From the NCBI RefSeq assembly GCF_033962415.1, contig NZ_JAVIKH010000011.1:26645-90644 (forward strand): a DNA stretch of 64,000 bases. The letters are read 5' to 3'. The position numbers and the translations under genes were made by a program. Under the pieces are notes generated by a model that was not told where the DNA came from, ran no database searches, and saw only the letters and a program-made list of their open reading frames with translations. This document shows positions 27,020 to 35,327 of the stretch, piece by piece (position 1 is the first letter of the stretch; the number at the start of each line of letters is the position of its first letter). Source of the stretch: Candidatus Cetobacterium colombiensis. GTDB taxonomy: Bacteria > Fusobacteriota > Fusobacteriia > Fusobacteriales > Fusobacteriaceae.

Positions 27020-27931
27020 CTATTTAATGATATCCATTGACATATATTTTTCTCCACCATCAGGAGATAAAGCTAAAACTTTTTTTCCTTTCCCTAATTT
27101 TTGAGCCACTTTTAAAGCTGCAAAAATACTAGCTCCTGAAGATATTCCTAAAAATATGCCTTCTTTTTCCAAAATTAGTCTCACCATTTCAAAAGCTTCT
27201 TCGCTACTAACTGTTATAACTTCATCAACAAAATTAAAATTATAAATTTCAGGTATGAATCCAGCTCCAATCCCTTGAATTTTATGTGGTCCTGGATTTC
27301 CACCAGATATTACTTGTGACTCATAAGGCTCTACTGCATATATTTTTATATTATTTTTTTCTTCTTTTAATTTCTTTCCAACTCCAGTTATAGTCCCTCC
27401 CGTTCCAACTCCTGCAACAAAAGCATCTAAATCTGGAATATCTTTTAATATTTCAACTGCTGTTGTTTCATAATGTTTTTGAGGATTACATACATTTTCA
27501 AATTGCTGCGGAATAAAATATCTCTCATCATTTTCAGCTAACTCTAAAGCTTTAGAAATTGCTCCTTTCATTCCTTTAGATCCTTCTGTGAGTATAAGCT
27601 CAGCTCCATAAGTTTTTATAATTTTTCTTCTTTCTTCACTCATTGTTTCAGGCATAATGATTATAACTTTATACCCTTTAATTTTTCCAATAGCTGCAAG
27701 AGCTATTCCTGTATTTCCACTTGTTGGTTCTACTATGATACTTCCTGGTTTTAAAAGTCCATTTTTTTCTGCTTCTTCAATCATATTTAAAGCTGCTCTA
27801 TCTTTTACACTTCCAGTTAAATTATATTTTTCCAATTTTACATATAAATCTGCACATTCTTTATCACCTAAATTTTTTAATTTAAGTATAGGAGTATTTC
27901 CTATAAGGTCTAAAATATTTTCATATATCAT
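27020..27931 (-). CDS. cysK: Cysteine synthase A (O-acetylserine thiol-lyase)
   Basis: 303 residues from the ATG at 27929-27931 behind GAGGTGAAG; 51 further in-frame codons upstream are AT-rich leader. A PLP enzyme that joins O-acetylserine and sulfide into cysteine. Lys in LTGSVKDRAALN binds PLP, PTSGNTG holds the substrate carboxylate, GTGGTITG holds the phosphate, and ISSGAS closes the site. First gene of the cysK-cysE operon. Its upstream region shares a dyad with the divergent symporter gene. Confidence 0.95.
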   Translation of the reverse strand: MIYENILDLIGNTPILKLKNLGDKECADLYVKLEKYNLTGSVKDRAALNMIEEAEKNGLLKPGSIIVEPTSGNTGIALAAIGKIKGYKVIIIMPETMSEERRKIIKTYGAELILTEGSKGMKGAISKALELAENDERYFIPQQFENVCNPQKHYETTAVEILKDIPDLDAFVAGVGTGGTITGVGKKLKEEKNNIKIYAVEPYESQVISGGNPGPHKIQGIGAGFIPEIYNFNFVDEVITVSSEEAFEMVRLILEKEGIFLGISSGASIFAALKVAQKLGKGKKVLALSPDGGEKYMSMDIIK

Positions 27932-27977
27932 AAACTTCACCTCACTTTTGTAGAGAATTATATCATAAAGTTGTTTA

Positions 27978-28032
27978 TTATGAAAATGAAATTTAAAATA
28001 AAAATGAAAATGTTTTTTTACTATTTTCATAA
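27978..28032. promoter_or_regulatory. Dyad in the cysK-symporter divergent region
   Basis: TTATGAAAAT (27978-27987) and its exact inverse ATTTTCATAA (28023-28032), with a further ATGAAAATG inside. Possible operator for a shared regulator; function inferred. Confidence 0.35.
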
Positions 28033-28107
28033 TTAAAATTTTACTTTTCTTTTGTGATGTGATAAAATTAACGATATAAATCAAAAGAAATAGGAGAAAA
28101 AATTTTT

Positions 28108-29319
28108 ATGAAAAAACTTAGTAACAGTACAACTATAATTATCTCTATGTTTTTAGGTATTATTGCTGGAATATTTTTACAAGAAAAAGCCGCAGTTTTT
28201 GCACCTTTAGGAGATCTATTTTTAAAATTAATCACAATGTTAATTGTTCCATTGGTATTTTTTAATATCATACTTGGAGCTGTATCTTTAGGAAAAACAA
28301 AATCTGCTGGAAAAGTTGGATTTTTAACATTAGGTTATTATTTACTAACTTCATGTATTGCCGTTGTAATCGGTATTGGAGCTGGATATATTTTCAATCC
28401 AGGAGTTGGAGTTATTGTTCCTGCATCACTTTTAGCAAAAGAGGGAGCATATGCTTCTGCTAGTTCTGGTTTAGATTTTTGGGGAACTATTTTAAATATT
28501 ATTCCTGACAATCCATTTAAATCACTAATTGATGGAAATATCTTACAAATTATATTTTTCTCATTATTCTTTGGACTTTGTCTTTCAAAAGTATCTGAAG
28601 AAAAACAAAAACCTATTGTTGATATTTTAGAAACAGTTAATGAGACTTTAATAAAGATGATTGAAAAAATATTACTTTTAGCACCTCTTGGAGTTTTCGC
28701 TTTAATGGCTAACTCTATCGCTCTTTTTGGAATAAATATACTTTTATTAGTTACAAAACTATTTTTAGTATTTTCACTAGCTTTAGGATTAATACACTTT
28801 GGAATGTTACCTAGTTTAGTAAAAATCTTTACAGGAATATCTCCAATTAAATTTATAAAAGAAACTGCTCCTGCACAGATTTTAGCTTTTTCTACAGCTT
28901 CATCAATGGCAACTTTACCTGTTAATACAGAGTGTTGTAAAAAATTAGGAGTACAAAATTCTACGGCTTCTTTTATTTTACCACTTGGAGCTACTGTTAA
29001 TATGAATGGTAATGCTATGCTTTACGGTTTAGTAACTATGTTTTTTGCTCAAATGTTTAGTGTTGATCTTGGACCTAGTGAATATGTTGCTATTGTTCTT
29101 ACGTCAGTTCTTGGAGCTGTTGGAACAGCTGGTGTTCCTGGACCATCTTTACTTGTTGTAGCTGTGTTAGCCGCTGCTGGTGTCCCTGTTATAGCTCTTC
29201 CACTGGTGTTTGGAATTGATAGAATCATGGATATGATGAGAACTTCTACAAATATTTTGGGAGATGCTTCATGTGCTGTAATCATGGAAACAATTTTAAA
29301 CAAAACAAAAAAACCTTAA
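28108..29319 (+). CDS. Dicarboxylate/amino acid:cation symporter (DAACS family), second copy
   Basis: 403 residues with the DAACS fold. HP1 reads FSTASSMATLPVNTE and the unwound helix-7 motif is NMNGNAMLYG, where the other copy (9514) has NMDGTA. The changed Asp and Thr lie at sodium/substrate-binding positions, so the two symporters probably differ in substrate. The HP2 loop is GAVGTAGVPGPS. It is divergent from cysK and may serve a sulfur-linked amino acid, though that is only from position. ATG after AGGAG. Confidence 0.88.
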   Translation: MKKLSNSTTIIISMFLGIIAGIFLQEKAAVFAPLGDLFLKLITMLIVPLVFFNIILGAVSLGKTKSAGKVGFLTLGYYLLTSCIAVVIGIGAGYIFNPGVGVIVPASLLAKEGAYASASSGLDFWGTILNIIPDNPFKSLIDGNILQIIFFSLFFGLCLSKVSEEKQKPIVDILETVNETLIKMIEKILLLAPLGVFALMANSIALFGINILLLVTKLFLVFSLALGLIHFGMLPSLVKIFTGISPIKFIKETAPAQILAFSTASSMATLPVNTECCKKLGVQNSTASFILPLGATVNMNGNAMLYGLVTMFFAQMFSVDLGPSEYVAIVLTSVLGAVGTAGVPGPSLLVVAVLAAAGVPVIALPLVFGIDRIMDMMRTSTNILGDASCAVIMETILNKTKKP

Positions 29320-29340
29320 GATTTATTCTTAAGGTTTTTA
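29310..29340 (+). terminator. Terminator after the second DAACS gene
   Basis: AAAACCTTAAGA / TCTTAAGGTTTT stem and T run. Confidence 0.85.
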
Positions 29341-29350
29341 TTTTTTAATT

Positions 29351-29437
29351 TGGTGCCTGAGGGGGGACTCGAACCCCCAAGGTGCAAACACCGGCGGATT
29401 TTGAGTCCGCTACGTCTACCAATTCCGTCACTCAGGC
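29351..29437 (-). tRNA. tRNA-Leu (anticodon CAA)
   Basis: Minus strand, 87 nt with encoded CCA. Acceptor stem GCCTGAG / CTCAGGC, D-arm with GGTAGACG, anticodon stem GCGGA / TCCGC with loop CTCAAAA (anticodon CAA, reads UUG), a long variable arm of class II type, and T-arm GGGGGTTCGAGTCCCCC. The only tRNA in the window. Confidence 0.97.
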
Positions 29438-29572
29438 TTATGTTGCTATTTTATACCAATTAGAGAGGTTTGTCAATAAGTTTTAATTTTTTTTTAAAGG
29501 ATTCCTATCACTTTTGAAGTAGATAATTTTTAAGTTTAGATTTAAATTTATAATTTTAAGGAGGTATCTCAT

Positions 29573-29827
29573 ATGATTAAAAGATTTATCTTTTTATCTG
29601 CTTTAGTTACTGCTTTAGTTGGATGTGGAAATGGAATGTATAGCACACCTAGAGTTCGTGAGGGCGCTTTAGGTGGAGCAGCTGTTGGAGCTATAGCTGG
29701 TCAACTTATCGGTAGAAATACTGCTGGTACTCTAATAGGAGCTGGAATTGGTGCTCTTGCAGGAGCCGCTATTGGTCACGAAAGAGACGAAAATGCATAT
29801 AGACGTTATAGAAACAGATATTATTAA
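29573..29827 (+). CDS. Glycine-zipper outer-membrane lipoprotein
   Basis: 84 residues. A lipoprotein signal peptide ends in LVGC, with acylated Cys near residue 18. The mature part is a glycine zipper (GGAAVGAIAGQLIGRNTAG...GAGIGALAGAAIG) followed by a charged tail (HERDENAYRRYRNRYY). This resembles YMGG/SlyB-like envelope lipoproteins of unknown exact role. ATG after AAGGAGG. The next gene encodes another exported protein 32 bases downstream, so the two may be co-transcribed. Confidence 0.8.
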   Translation: MIKRFIFLSALVTALVGCGNGMYSTPRVREGALGGAAVGAIAGQLIGRNTAGTLIGAGIGALAGAAIGHERDENAYRRYRNRYY

Positions 29828-29859
29828 AAAAATTCTATTATGAATTAGGAGGTTTTTCA

Positions 29860-30306
29860 ATGAAAAAAATACTATTATTTTTATTTTCAATAACTCTTTC
29901 TGTTAGTCTTTTAGCTAATAGCGATAACTATAATTTTCCTAAATTAAAAGAGAAAATGGAAAAAGATGGGTTCAAATTAGAGTATGTAAAAAAAGATTCT
30001 GGATTTAACTTTAAAAAGGGGAATTCTCATGTTGAAGTTGTAGATTATAAATCTTACGCTAAATTAAATGATGCAATTGCTAATTCTATTAATTTATTAG
30101 AAGAAAAAGGATTTAAATTAGTTCCTGGTGATTGTGATTTTGGAAATGGAGTTTTAGTTTTCAGTAATCCAAATGTAAAAGATTACGCTTTTGTTCTTTC
30201 TGCAAACTACAAAAAAAATATCATATTAAACACTGGTGGAACACCAAAAGATATTGAGTTCTCTGTAAAAACTTTACAAGAAACATTAAAACCAACTGCT
30301 AAATAA
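29860..30306 (+). CDS. Exported protein of unknown function
   Basis: 148 residues: signal peptide (1-19, MKKILLFLFSITLSVSLLA), then a soluble mixed α/β domain of about 125 residues (FNFKKGNSHVEVVDYKSYAKLNDAI...LVPGDCDFGNGVLVFSN). It has one Cys only and no lipobox. ATG after TAGGAGG. It probably sits in the periplasm with the preceding glycine-zipper lipoprotein. Not recognised. Confidence 0.6.
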   Translation: MKKILLFLFSITLSVSLLANSDNYNFPKLKEKMEKDGFKLEYVKKDSGFNFKKGNSHVEVVDYKSYAKLNDAIANSINLLEEKGFKLVPGDCDFGNGVLVFSNPNVKDYAFVLSANYKKNIILNTGGTPKDIEFSVKTLQETLKPTAK

Positions 30307-30314
30307 ATTTTTTC

Positions 30315-30343
30315 TTGACATTTAAAAAAAATAGCAGTATTAT
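30315..30343 (+). promoter_or_regulatory. Promoter of the histidine-leader operon
   Basis: Consensus TTGACA (30315-30320), 17-bp spacer, TATTAT (30338-30343). Confidence 0.8.
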
Positions 30344-30378
30344 TATGAAATATAAAATAAAAATTTTAAGGAGGAAAT

Positions 30379-30432
30379 ATGTCGCAGTTATTAGTTGTTT
30401 TAAATTCATTACATCATCATCATAGATATTAG
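30379..30432 (+). CDS. Histidine leader peptide (17 residues, four consecutive His)
   Basis: ATG after AAGGAGGA encodes MSQLLVVLNSLHHHHRY, with four CAT codons in a row at 30412-30423 and TAG at 30430. Short peptides with runs of His codons between a promoter and an intrinsic terminator are the classic sensors of his-operon attenuation. The downstream operon is an amino-acid ABC importer. The codon run is also one arm of a leader stem (30417-30428 with 30494-30505). Too short for ordinary gene finders. Confidence 0.8.
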   Translation: MSQLLVVLNSLHHHHRY

Positions 30433-30568
30433 AGTTTGTTCTTATGAATTTTTCATGGATACAGACTCTTGTTGTTTTGCAAACTTGAGTCTGTATCTAT
30501 GGTGACAACGAAAAAGCGAATTGTATTTTCTTTTTGAAGCCATCTAGATACGTCTAGGTGGCTTTTTT
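30412..30568 (+). promoter_or_regulatory. Transcription attenuator with mutually exclusive stems
   Basis: Segment 30493-30505 (GTATCTATGGTGA) can pair with the His codons (30417-30428, 12 bp with one G-U), overlaps the arm 30487-30497 that pairs with 30458-30468 (11 bp), or can pair with the terminator's left arm (CCAT-CT-AGATAC, 30540-30551). The last pairing blocks the terminator, so a ribosome stalled on the His codons would favour readthrough. Confidence 0.65.
30537..30568 (+). terminator. Attenuator terminator before the ABC operon
   Basis: Twelve-bp stem AAGCCATCTAGA / TCTAGGTGGCTT, TACG loop, six-T tract; 35 bases before the first structural gene. Confidence 0.85.
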
Positions 30569-30602
30569 GTTTTCTAATAACTTAATTTCAAGGAGGATTT
30601 AT

Positions 30603-31364
30603 ATGAAAAAATTTTTTAAACTTTTATTATTAACTTTCACAGTGTTTTCAATCTCTTTTGCCAAGGATAATTCATTACAAAATATTCAAGATAAAGGAGA
30701 AATTATAATCGGGCTTGATGATACTTTTGCACCTATGGGATTTAGAGATGAAGAAGGTAAAATTATAGGATTTGATATTGATTTAGCTAATGAAGTGGCA
30801 AATAGAATTGGGGTTAAAGCAACTTTTAAACCATGTGAGTGGGATGGGATAATCTTTGATTTAAGAAGCAAAAGAATTGATTTGATTTGGAATGGACTTA
30901 CAATAACTCCTGAAAGAGAGAAGCAAATCGCTTTTTCTACACCATATTTTGATGATGATCAAATTGTAATTGTAAAAAATCCCAATATAAAATCTTTTCA
31001 AGATTTAAAAGATAAAAAAATCGGTGTTCAATTAGGTAGTGCTTCATACTTTGCTTTTGAAAATTCAGTACTTTCTAAAGAAACTAATAACCTTAATAAA
31101 TACTCTACAAATGTAGAAGCTCTTTTAGATTTAGAAGCTGGTAGAACTGATGCTGTTGTAATTGATGCTGTTGTTGGAAAATACTATATTTCTAAAAAAC
31201 CTGATTTTATTGTTTTAAACGACATTTTAGAAAAACAACAGATGGGTGTTGGAATGAGAAAAGATGATGTAGCTTTAAAAAATAAAATCGATGAAACTTT
31301 AGCAAATATGAAAGCTGATGGTTCTTTTGACAAAATATATAAGAAATGGTTTGGTGACAATTAA
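30603..31364 (+). CDS. Amino-acid ABC transporter substrate-binding protein (histidine predicted)
   Basis: 253 residues from the ATG at 30603 after AAGGAGG. Signal peptide 1-19 ending in SFAKD. A family 3 periplasmic binding protein: GEIIIGLDDTFAPMGFRDEEGKIIGFDIDLANEVANRIG is the standard first lobe, with DGIIFDLRSKRIDLIWNGLTITPER and the Arg/Asp residues that hold the α-amino acid. No lipobox, so it is free in the periplasm. First gene of a three-gene importer. The leader with four His codons indicates histidine as ligand; cross-binding of Lys or Arg is possible. Confidence 0.9.
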   Translation: MKKFFKLLLLTFTVFSISFAKDNSLQNIQDKGEIIIGLDDTFAPMGFRDEEGKIIGFDIDLANEVANRIGVKATFKPCEWDGIIFDLRSKRIDLIWNGLTITPEREKQIAFSTPYFDDDQIVIVKNPNIKSFQDLKDKKIGVQLGSASYFAFENSVLSKETNNLNKYSTNVEALLDLEAGRTDAVVIDAVVGKYYISKKPDFIVLNDILEKQQMGVGMRKDDVALKNKIDETLANMKADGSFDKIYKKWFGDN

Positions 31365-31990
31365 TGGAAAATAATTTATTTTACATCTTACAGGGATTAA
31401 CTTTAACTTTAAAACTTTATTTTTTCACACTAATTTTATCTCTACCTTTGGGAATTTTACTTTCCCTAGGTAGAGTTTCAAAATTTAAAACATTAAATTT
31501 TATAATTCAAATATACACTTGGATTTTCAGAGGAACTCCTCTTTTATTACAACTTTTCTTTGTTTATTATGGATTACCTGTATTGGGAATTGTTTTGGAA
31601 CCTTTTCATGCAGCACTTATAACTTTTACAGTTAATTATGCTGCATATATTTCTGAAATCTTTAGAGGAAGTATTTTAGGAGTAGATAGAGGACAGTTTG
31701 AAGCTGCCCAAGTTTTAGGGTATAGCTACTGGCAGACTATGTTTAAAATAGTTCTACCTCAAAGCTTAGTTACCGCTTTACCTGCTCTTTCTAATGAAGC
31801 TATCGCCTTAATAAAAGATACCTCTTTAGTATCTGCTATAGGTATGGCAGAAATTTTAAGAAACTCTAAAGAGATTGTTACAAGAGAGTTCACAATAACT
31901 CCTTTCATAATTTGTGCTGGTGTTTATCTAGCTTTATCTACAGTTATTATTTTAGTTTTAAAAAATATTGAAAAAAGGGTGAATGTATAA
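31364..31990 (+). CDS. Amino-acid ABC transporter permease (HisMQ family)
   Basis: 208 residues, five predicted helices. The N-terminus GLTLTLKLYFFTLILSLPLG and the cytoplasmic EAA loop (QFEAAQVLGYSYWQTMFKIVLPQSL) are diagnostic of polar amino-acid uptake permeases. Only one permease gene is present, so a homodimer is expected. Its start codon overlaps the stop of the binding-protein gene by one base. Confidence 0.92.
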   Translation: MENNLFYILQGLTLTLKLYFFTLILSLPLGILLSLGRVSKFKTLNFIIQIYTWIFRGTPLLLQLFFVYYGLPVLGIVLEPFHAALITFTVNYAAYISEIFRGSILGVDRGQFEAAQVLGYSYWQTMFKIVLPQSLVTALPALSNEAIALIKDTSLVSAIGMAEILRNSKEIVTREFTITPFIICAGVYLALSTVIILVLKNIEKRVNV

Positions 31991-31991
31991 A

Positions 31992-32585
31992 ATGGCTATA
32001 AAAGTTAGAAATTTAAATAAATCTTTTGGAGAAAATACTATTTTTAACAATTTAAATTTAGATATTGAAAAAGGAGAGATTATCTCTATTATTGGTCCAT
32101 CAGGAAGAGGAAAATCAACTTTTCTTAGATGCCTTATTGGCCTTGAAGATTTTACGTCTGGAGAAATAATATGTAATAGAAAAAAAATGGGAATGGTTTT
32201 TCAAAACTTTAATCTTTTTCCCAATAAAACTGTTTTAGAAAACATTACAGAACCTTTGATTTTAGTTGATAAAATAGAAAAAAGTGTAGCCATTGAAAAA
32301 GCTCGAAAACTTTTGGAAAGAGTAGGACTTTCAGAAAAAGAAAACACTTATCCTAAATACCTTTCTGGAGGACAAAAGCAAAGAGTTGCAATTGCCAGAG
32401 CTTTAGCTAAAGATCCAGAAGTTTTACTTTTTGATGAACCTACTTCGGCTCTTGATCCTTTTATGACTGCTGAAGTTTTAAAAGTTATTGAAGAATTAAA
32501 AAATAACCAAGATATGACTATGATTATAGTGAGTCACGAAATGGATTTTGTAAATAAAATTTCAACTAGAATTATTGAATTTTAA
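31992..32585 (+). CDS. Amino-acid ABC transporter ATPase, short form
   Basis: 197 residues from the ATG at 31992; an ATG nine bases earlier is also in frame but too close to the AGGGTG site. Walker A is GPSGRGKST, with Arg where Ser is usual. The signature is LSGGQKQRVAIARAL, Walker B is VLLFDEPTSALDP, and VSHE gives the switch His. The protein stops soon after the H-loop (ISTRIIEF), about 40 residues shorter than typical HisP/GlnQ ATPases; the RecA core is complete. A terminator follows. Confidence 0.9.
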   Translation: MAIKVRNLNKSFGENTIFNNLNLDIEKGEIISIIGPSGRGKSTFLRCLIGLEDFTSGEIICNRKKMGMVFQNFNLFPNKTVLENITEPLILVDKIEKSVAIEKARKLLERVGLSEKENTYPKYLSGGQKQRVAIARALAKDPEVLLFDEPTSALDPFMTAEVLKVIEELKNNQDMTMIIVSHEMDFVNKISTRIIEF

Positions 32586-32589
32586 TTAA

Positions 32590-32616
32590 AAAAAGAGCAT
32601 CTTAGCTCTTTTTTTT
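32590..32616. terminator. Bidirectional terminator between convergent ABC operons
   Basis: AAAAAGAGC / GCTCTTTTT stem with T run. Confidence 0.8.
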
Positions 32617-32617
32617 G

Positions 32618-33631
32618 TTAATAATATCTAATTTCTTTTTTTAAAAACATTAAATCTAAAACTGCTCCAACTTCATAGAGTTTTCCCTCTCCTCTATTTA
32701 GTACATCCACTCTTAAACTCTTTCCTTTACATTCAACAAAGTATCTTATTACATTTCCTAGTATAGAAAAATCTTTTACTATGCCTTTTTTTATTATGAA
32801 ATTATCTAGGTTATAGTTTCTTTCTATTTCTCTTATATAAATTGCTTCTGGTCTAATGGCTATATTTCCAAATATTTCATTTCCAAAAACTGTTTTTGTT
32901 TCATCCTCTTTTAAAATATTGTAATTTCCTATAAATTGAGCCATAAAAACGGTCTTTGGATTTGTATAAATCTCTTCTGGAGTTCCAACTTGAACAATGT
33001 TTCCCTTATCCATTATAAAAACTCTATCTGAAATTGTAAGAGCTTCCTCTTGATCATGAGTAACAAAAATTGTTGTTACATTAGTTTTCTTTTGAATCTC
33101 CTTTAACTGCTCTCTTAAAGATTTTCTTACTTTGGCATCTAGTGCTGATAGTGGCTCATCTAAAAGCAAGATTTTAGGTTCTGTTGCTAAAGACCTTGCT
33201 ATAGCCACTCTTTGTTTTTGTCCACCTGAAAGTTGATCTGGATAACAATCTCTTTTATCTTCAAGATGAACTAACTTTAACATCTCTGAAACTTTTACCT
33301 CTATATAACTTTTTCTCATTTTTTTCATCTCTAAACCAAAAGCTATATTTTCAAATACTGTCATATTGGGAAAAAGAGCATAATTTTGAAATACCATCCC
33401 TATTCCACGATCTTTAGCTGATTTTTCCGTTACATTCTCTCCCTCTATATAAATATCCCCGCCATTAATTTCATTTAACCCAGCTATACATCTCAAAAGA
33501 GTTGATTTTCCACATCCAGATGGTCCTAAAAGAGTTATAAATTCCCCCTTTTTTATATTAAAATTTATATCTTTGAAAACTGGAAGTTTATCATATTTTT
33601 TTTCTAAATTTTTACCAACTATAAAGTCCAT
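32618..33631 (-). CDS. ABC importer ATPase (PotA/FbpC type)
   Basis: 337 residues. Walker A GPSGCGKST, Q-loop VFQNYALFPNMTV, signature LSGGQKQRVAIARSL, Walker B ILLLDEPLSALD and VTHDQEEA, followed by a C-terminal TOBE-type regulatory domain (about 235-335, containing IRPEAI). Members serve iron, spermidine, thiosulfate or 2-aminoethylphosphonate importers. Last gene of a five-gene minus-strand operon (binding protein, phosphodiesterase-like enzyme, two permeases, ATPase), four bases after the second permease gene. Confidence 0.92.
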   Translation of the reverse strand: MDFIVGKNLEKKYDKLPVFKDINFNIKKGEFITLLGPSGCGKSTLLRCIAGLNEINGGDIYIEGENVTEKSAKDRGIGMVFQNYALFPNMTVFENIAFGLEMKKMRKSYIEVKVSEMLKLVHLEDKRDCYPDQLSGGQKQRVAIARSLATEPKILLLDEPLSALDAKVRKSLREQLKEIQKKTNVTTIFVTHDQEEALTISDRVFIMDKGNIVQVGTPEEIYTNPKTVFMAQFIGNYNILKEDETKTVFGNEIFGNIAIRPEAIYIREIERNYNLDNFIIKKGIVKDFSILGNVIRYFVECKGKSLRVDVLNRGEGKLYEVGAVLDLMFLKKEIRYY

Positions 33632-33635
33632 ATCC

Positions 33636-34421
33636 TTATCTCCTATTATTTTTTTCTCCCATGTAGAAGGCTAATGTTGTTAAGATTAATAGTATTGCAA
33701 AATATGTTATTACCAACGCACTAGAATAATGTCCACTATAACCTGACTTTATACTATTTATATACATTTGAACTGTTTGAAATTTCCCCCCAACTAACAT
33801 ATTAACCAATAAAAACTCTCCAAATAACATTGAAAAGGTTAAAAGCATTGACACACTTAATCCTTTAGATATATTTGGAACTATTATTTTAAAAAATGCC
33901 ATTCTTGTACTCGCTCCAAGTATGTTAGCACTTTCTATTAATTCTTTTAAATTTAAACCATCTAAACTATTTTTTATACCTCTATAGACAAAAGGGTAAG
34001 CTAAAACAAAATATACTCCCACTAATATATATGTTGTTCCAACTAACCTAAACGGTTCACTAGAATACAATTTTATAAGTCCAACTACTGAAACAGCTCC
34101 TGGAACTGCAAAACAAACTAATACTAAAATTTCCATAAACTTTTCTATTTTCTTAAAATAATATGTGGCAACAAAAACTGCTGGTACTAATATTAGAGCT
34201 ATAAAAAACAGTGAAACTAAACAGATCCAAAAACTTTTTCCTACAGCATTTAAAAACATCTCATTTTTAAAAATTTCCAAATACCATTTTAATGTCAATC
34301 CTTGTGGTAATAAAGTATTTGTCCATTTTGTACTCAGTGAGTATACCAATGTCCCTAATATTGGTAAAAACAAAGTAGTCAATATAGCTGTTACAATCCA
34401 CATATGAACTTTATTTTTCAT
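33636..34421 (-). CDS. ABC importer permease 2 (PotC-like)
   Basis: 261 residues, six predicted helices. The EAA loop is present as ELIESANILGASTRMAFFKIIVPNISKGL. Such permeases form heterodimers with a PotB-type partner, here the product of the overlapping upstream gene (11-base overlap). N-terminus KNKVHMWIVTAILTTLFLPILGTLVYSLS fits the family. Confidence 0.9.
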   Translation of the reverse strand: MKNKVHMWIVTAILTTLFLPILGTLVYSLSTKWTNTLLPQGLTLKWYLEIFKNEMFLNAVGKSFWICLVSLFFIALILVPAVFVATYYFKKIEKFMEILVLVCFAVPGAVSVVGLIKLYSSEPFRLVGTTYILVGVYFVLAYPFVYRGIKNSLDGLNLKELIESANILGASTRMAFFKIIVPNISKGLSVSMLLTFSMLFGEFLLVNMLVGGKFQTVQMYINSIKSGYSGHYSSALVITYFAILLILTTLAFYMGEKNNRR

Positions 34422-35325
34422 ATTTTCCCCTTTTCTTTTTCAACATCACTTCATTTATTATTACAACAAAAATCAATATCCCCCCAAGTAAAATAGACAT
34501 TGCACTAGCTATTCCTGGTTCATATGCTACCTCTCCAGCTATATAACTTGTAATTCTTATTGTCATCACATTATATGTTCCATTTGTCAATGCAAGAGTA
34601 CAAGCATAAGCTCCCATTGCATTGGCAAACATTATTAACATCGTTCCTAAAATTTCCTTTAACATAACTGGAATCCCAACTCTTTTCCAAAATGTAAAAG
34701 TACTTCCCCCCATTATATTAACCATTTCTTGCCACTGTGGATTTAGTCTATCAAATACAGGATATAAAAGTAATAATCCCAAAGGTAATTGAAAATATAT
34801 ATACATTAAAATCAATCCCGTTTTTGAATATACATCAAATCCATCTATCAGTCCTATGTTTTTTAGTAGAATTGTCATAACTCCGTTACTTCCAAGAAGA
34901 ATTATAAAGGCAAAAGCAAGTGGAATTCCACTAAAGTTTGAAAGCATATTTATAAATAACAGTATGCTTTTTTTAGATGAATTTTTTAATCTATTTAAAG
35001 AATATGCCCCTTGTAAAGATATTAAAAGTCCTACAAAAGTGGATATAAAAGCTAATTCCAAAGAGTTAAAAATAGACTGTTTTATAAATCTACTTTGAAA
35101 AATATACTCATAATTTTCTAAAGTAAACTCACCATACTCATTTATAAAACTTCCAATAAAAGTTGAGATAAATGGACTTATAAGAAACATAATCATTAGT
35201 ATCATAAAAGGTAATAATATTAAAAATCCTTTATGATGTTCTTCTATTTGTGGCGTTGTTATATTAATTTTTTTTGATCTCTTAATTTTTTCAACTTCTA
35301 AGATATTTTCCAATTTTACCTCCAA
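34411..35325 (-). CDS. ABC importer permease 1 (PotB-like)
   Basis: 304 residues. A charged N-terminal stretch of about 30 residues precedes six helices. The EAA-like loop is EMVNIMGGSTFTFWKRVGIPVMLKEIL. The start overlaps nothing but lies two bases after the phosphodiesterase-like gene, indicating tight coupling. Partner of the product at 33636-34421. Confidence 0.9.
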   Translation of the reverse strand: MEVKLENILEVEKIKRSKKINITTPQIEEHHKGFLILLPFMILMIMFLISPFISTFIGSFINEYGEFTLENYEYIFQSRFIKQSIFNSLELAFISTFVGLLISLQGAYSLNRLKNSSKKSILLFINMLSNFSGIPLAFAFIILLGSNGVMTILLKNIGLIDGFDVYSKTGLILMYIYFQLPLGLLLLYPVFDRLNPQWQEMVNIMGGSTFTFWKRVGIPVMLKEILGTMLIMFANAMGAYACTLALTNGTYNVMTIRITSYIAGEVAYEPGIASAMSILLGGILIFVVIINEVMLKKKRGKYEK

Positions 35326-35327
35326 AA

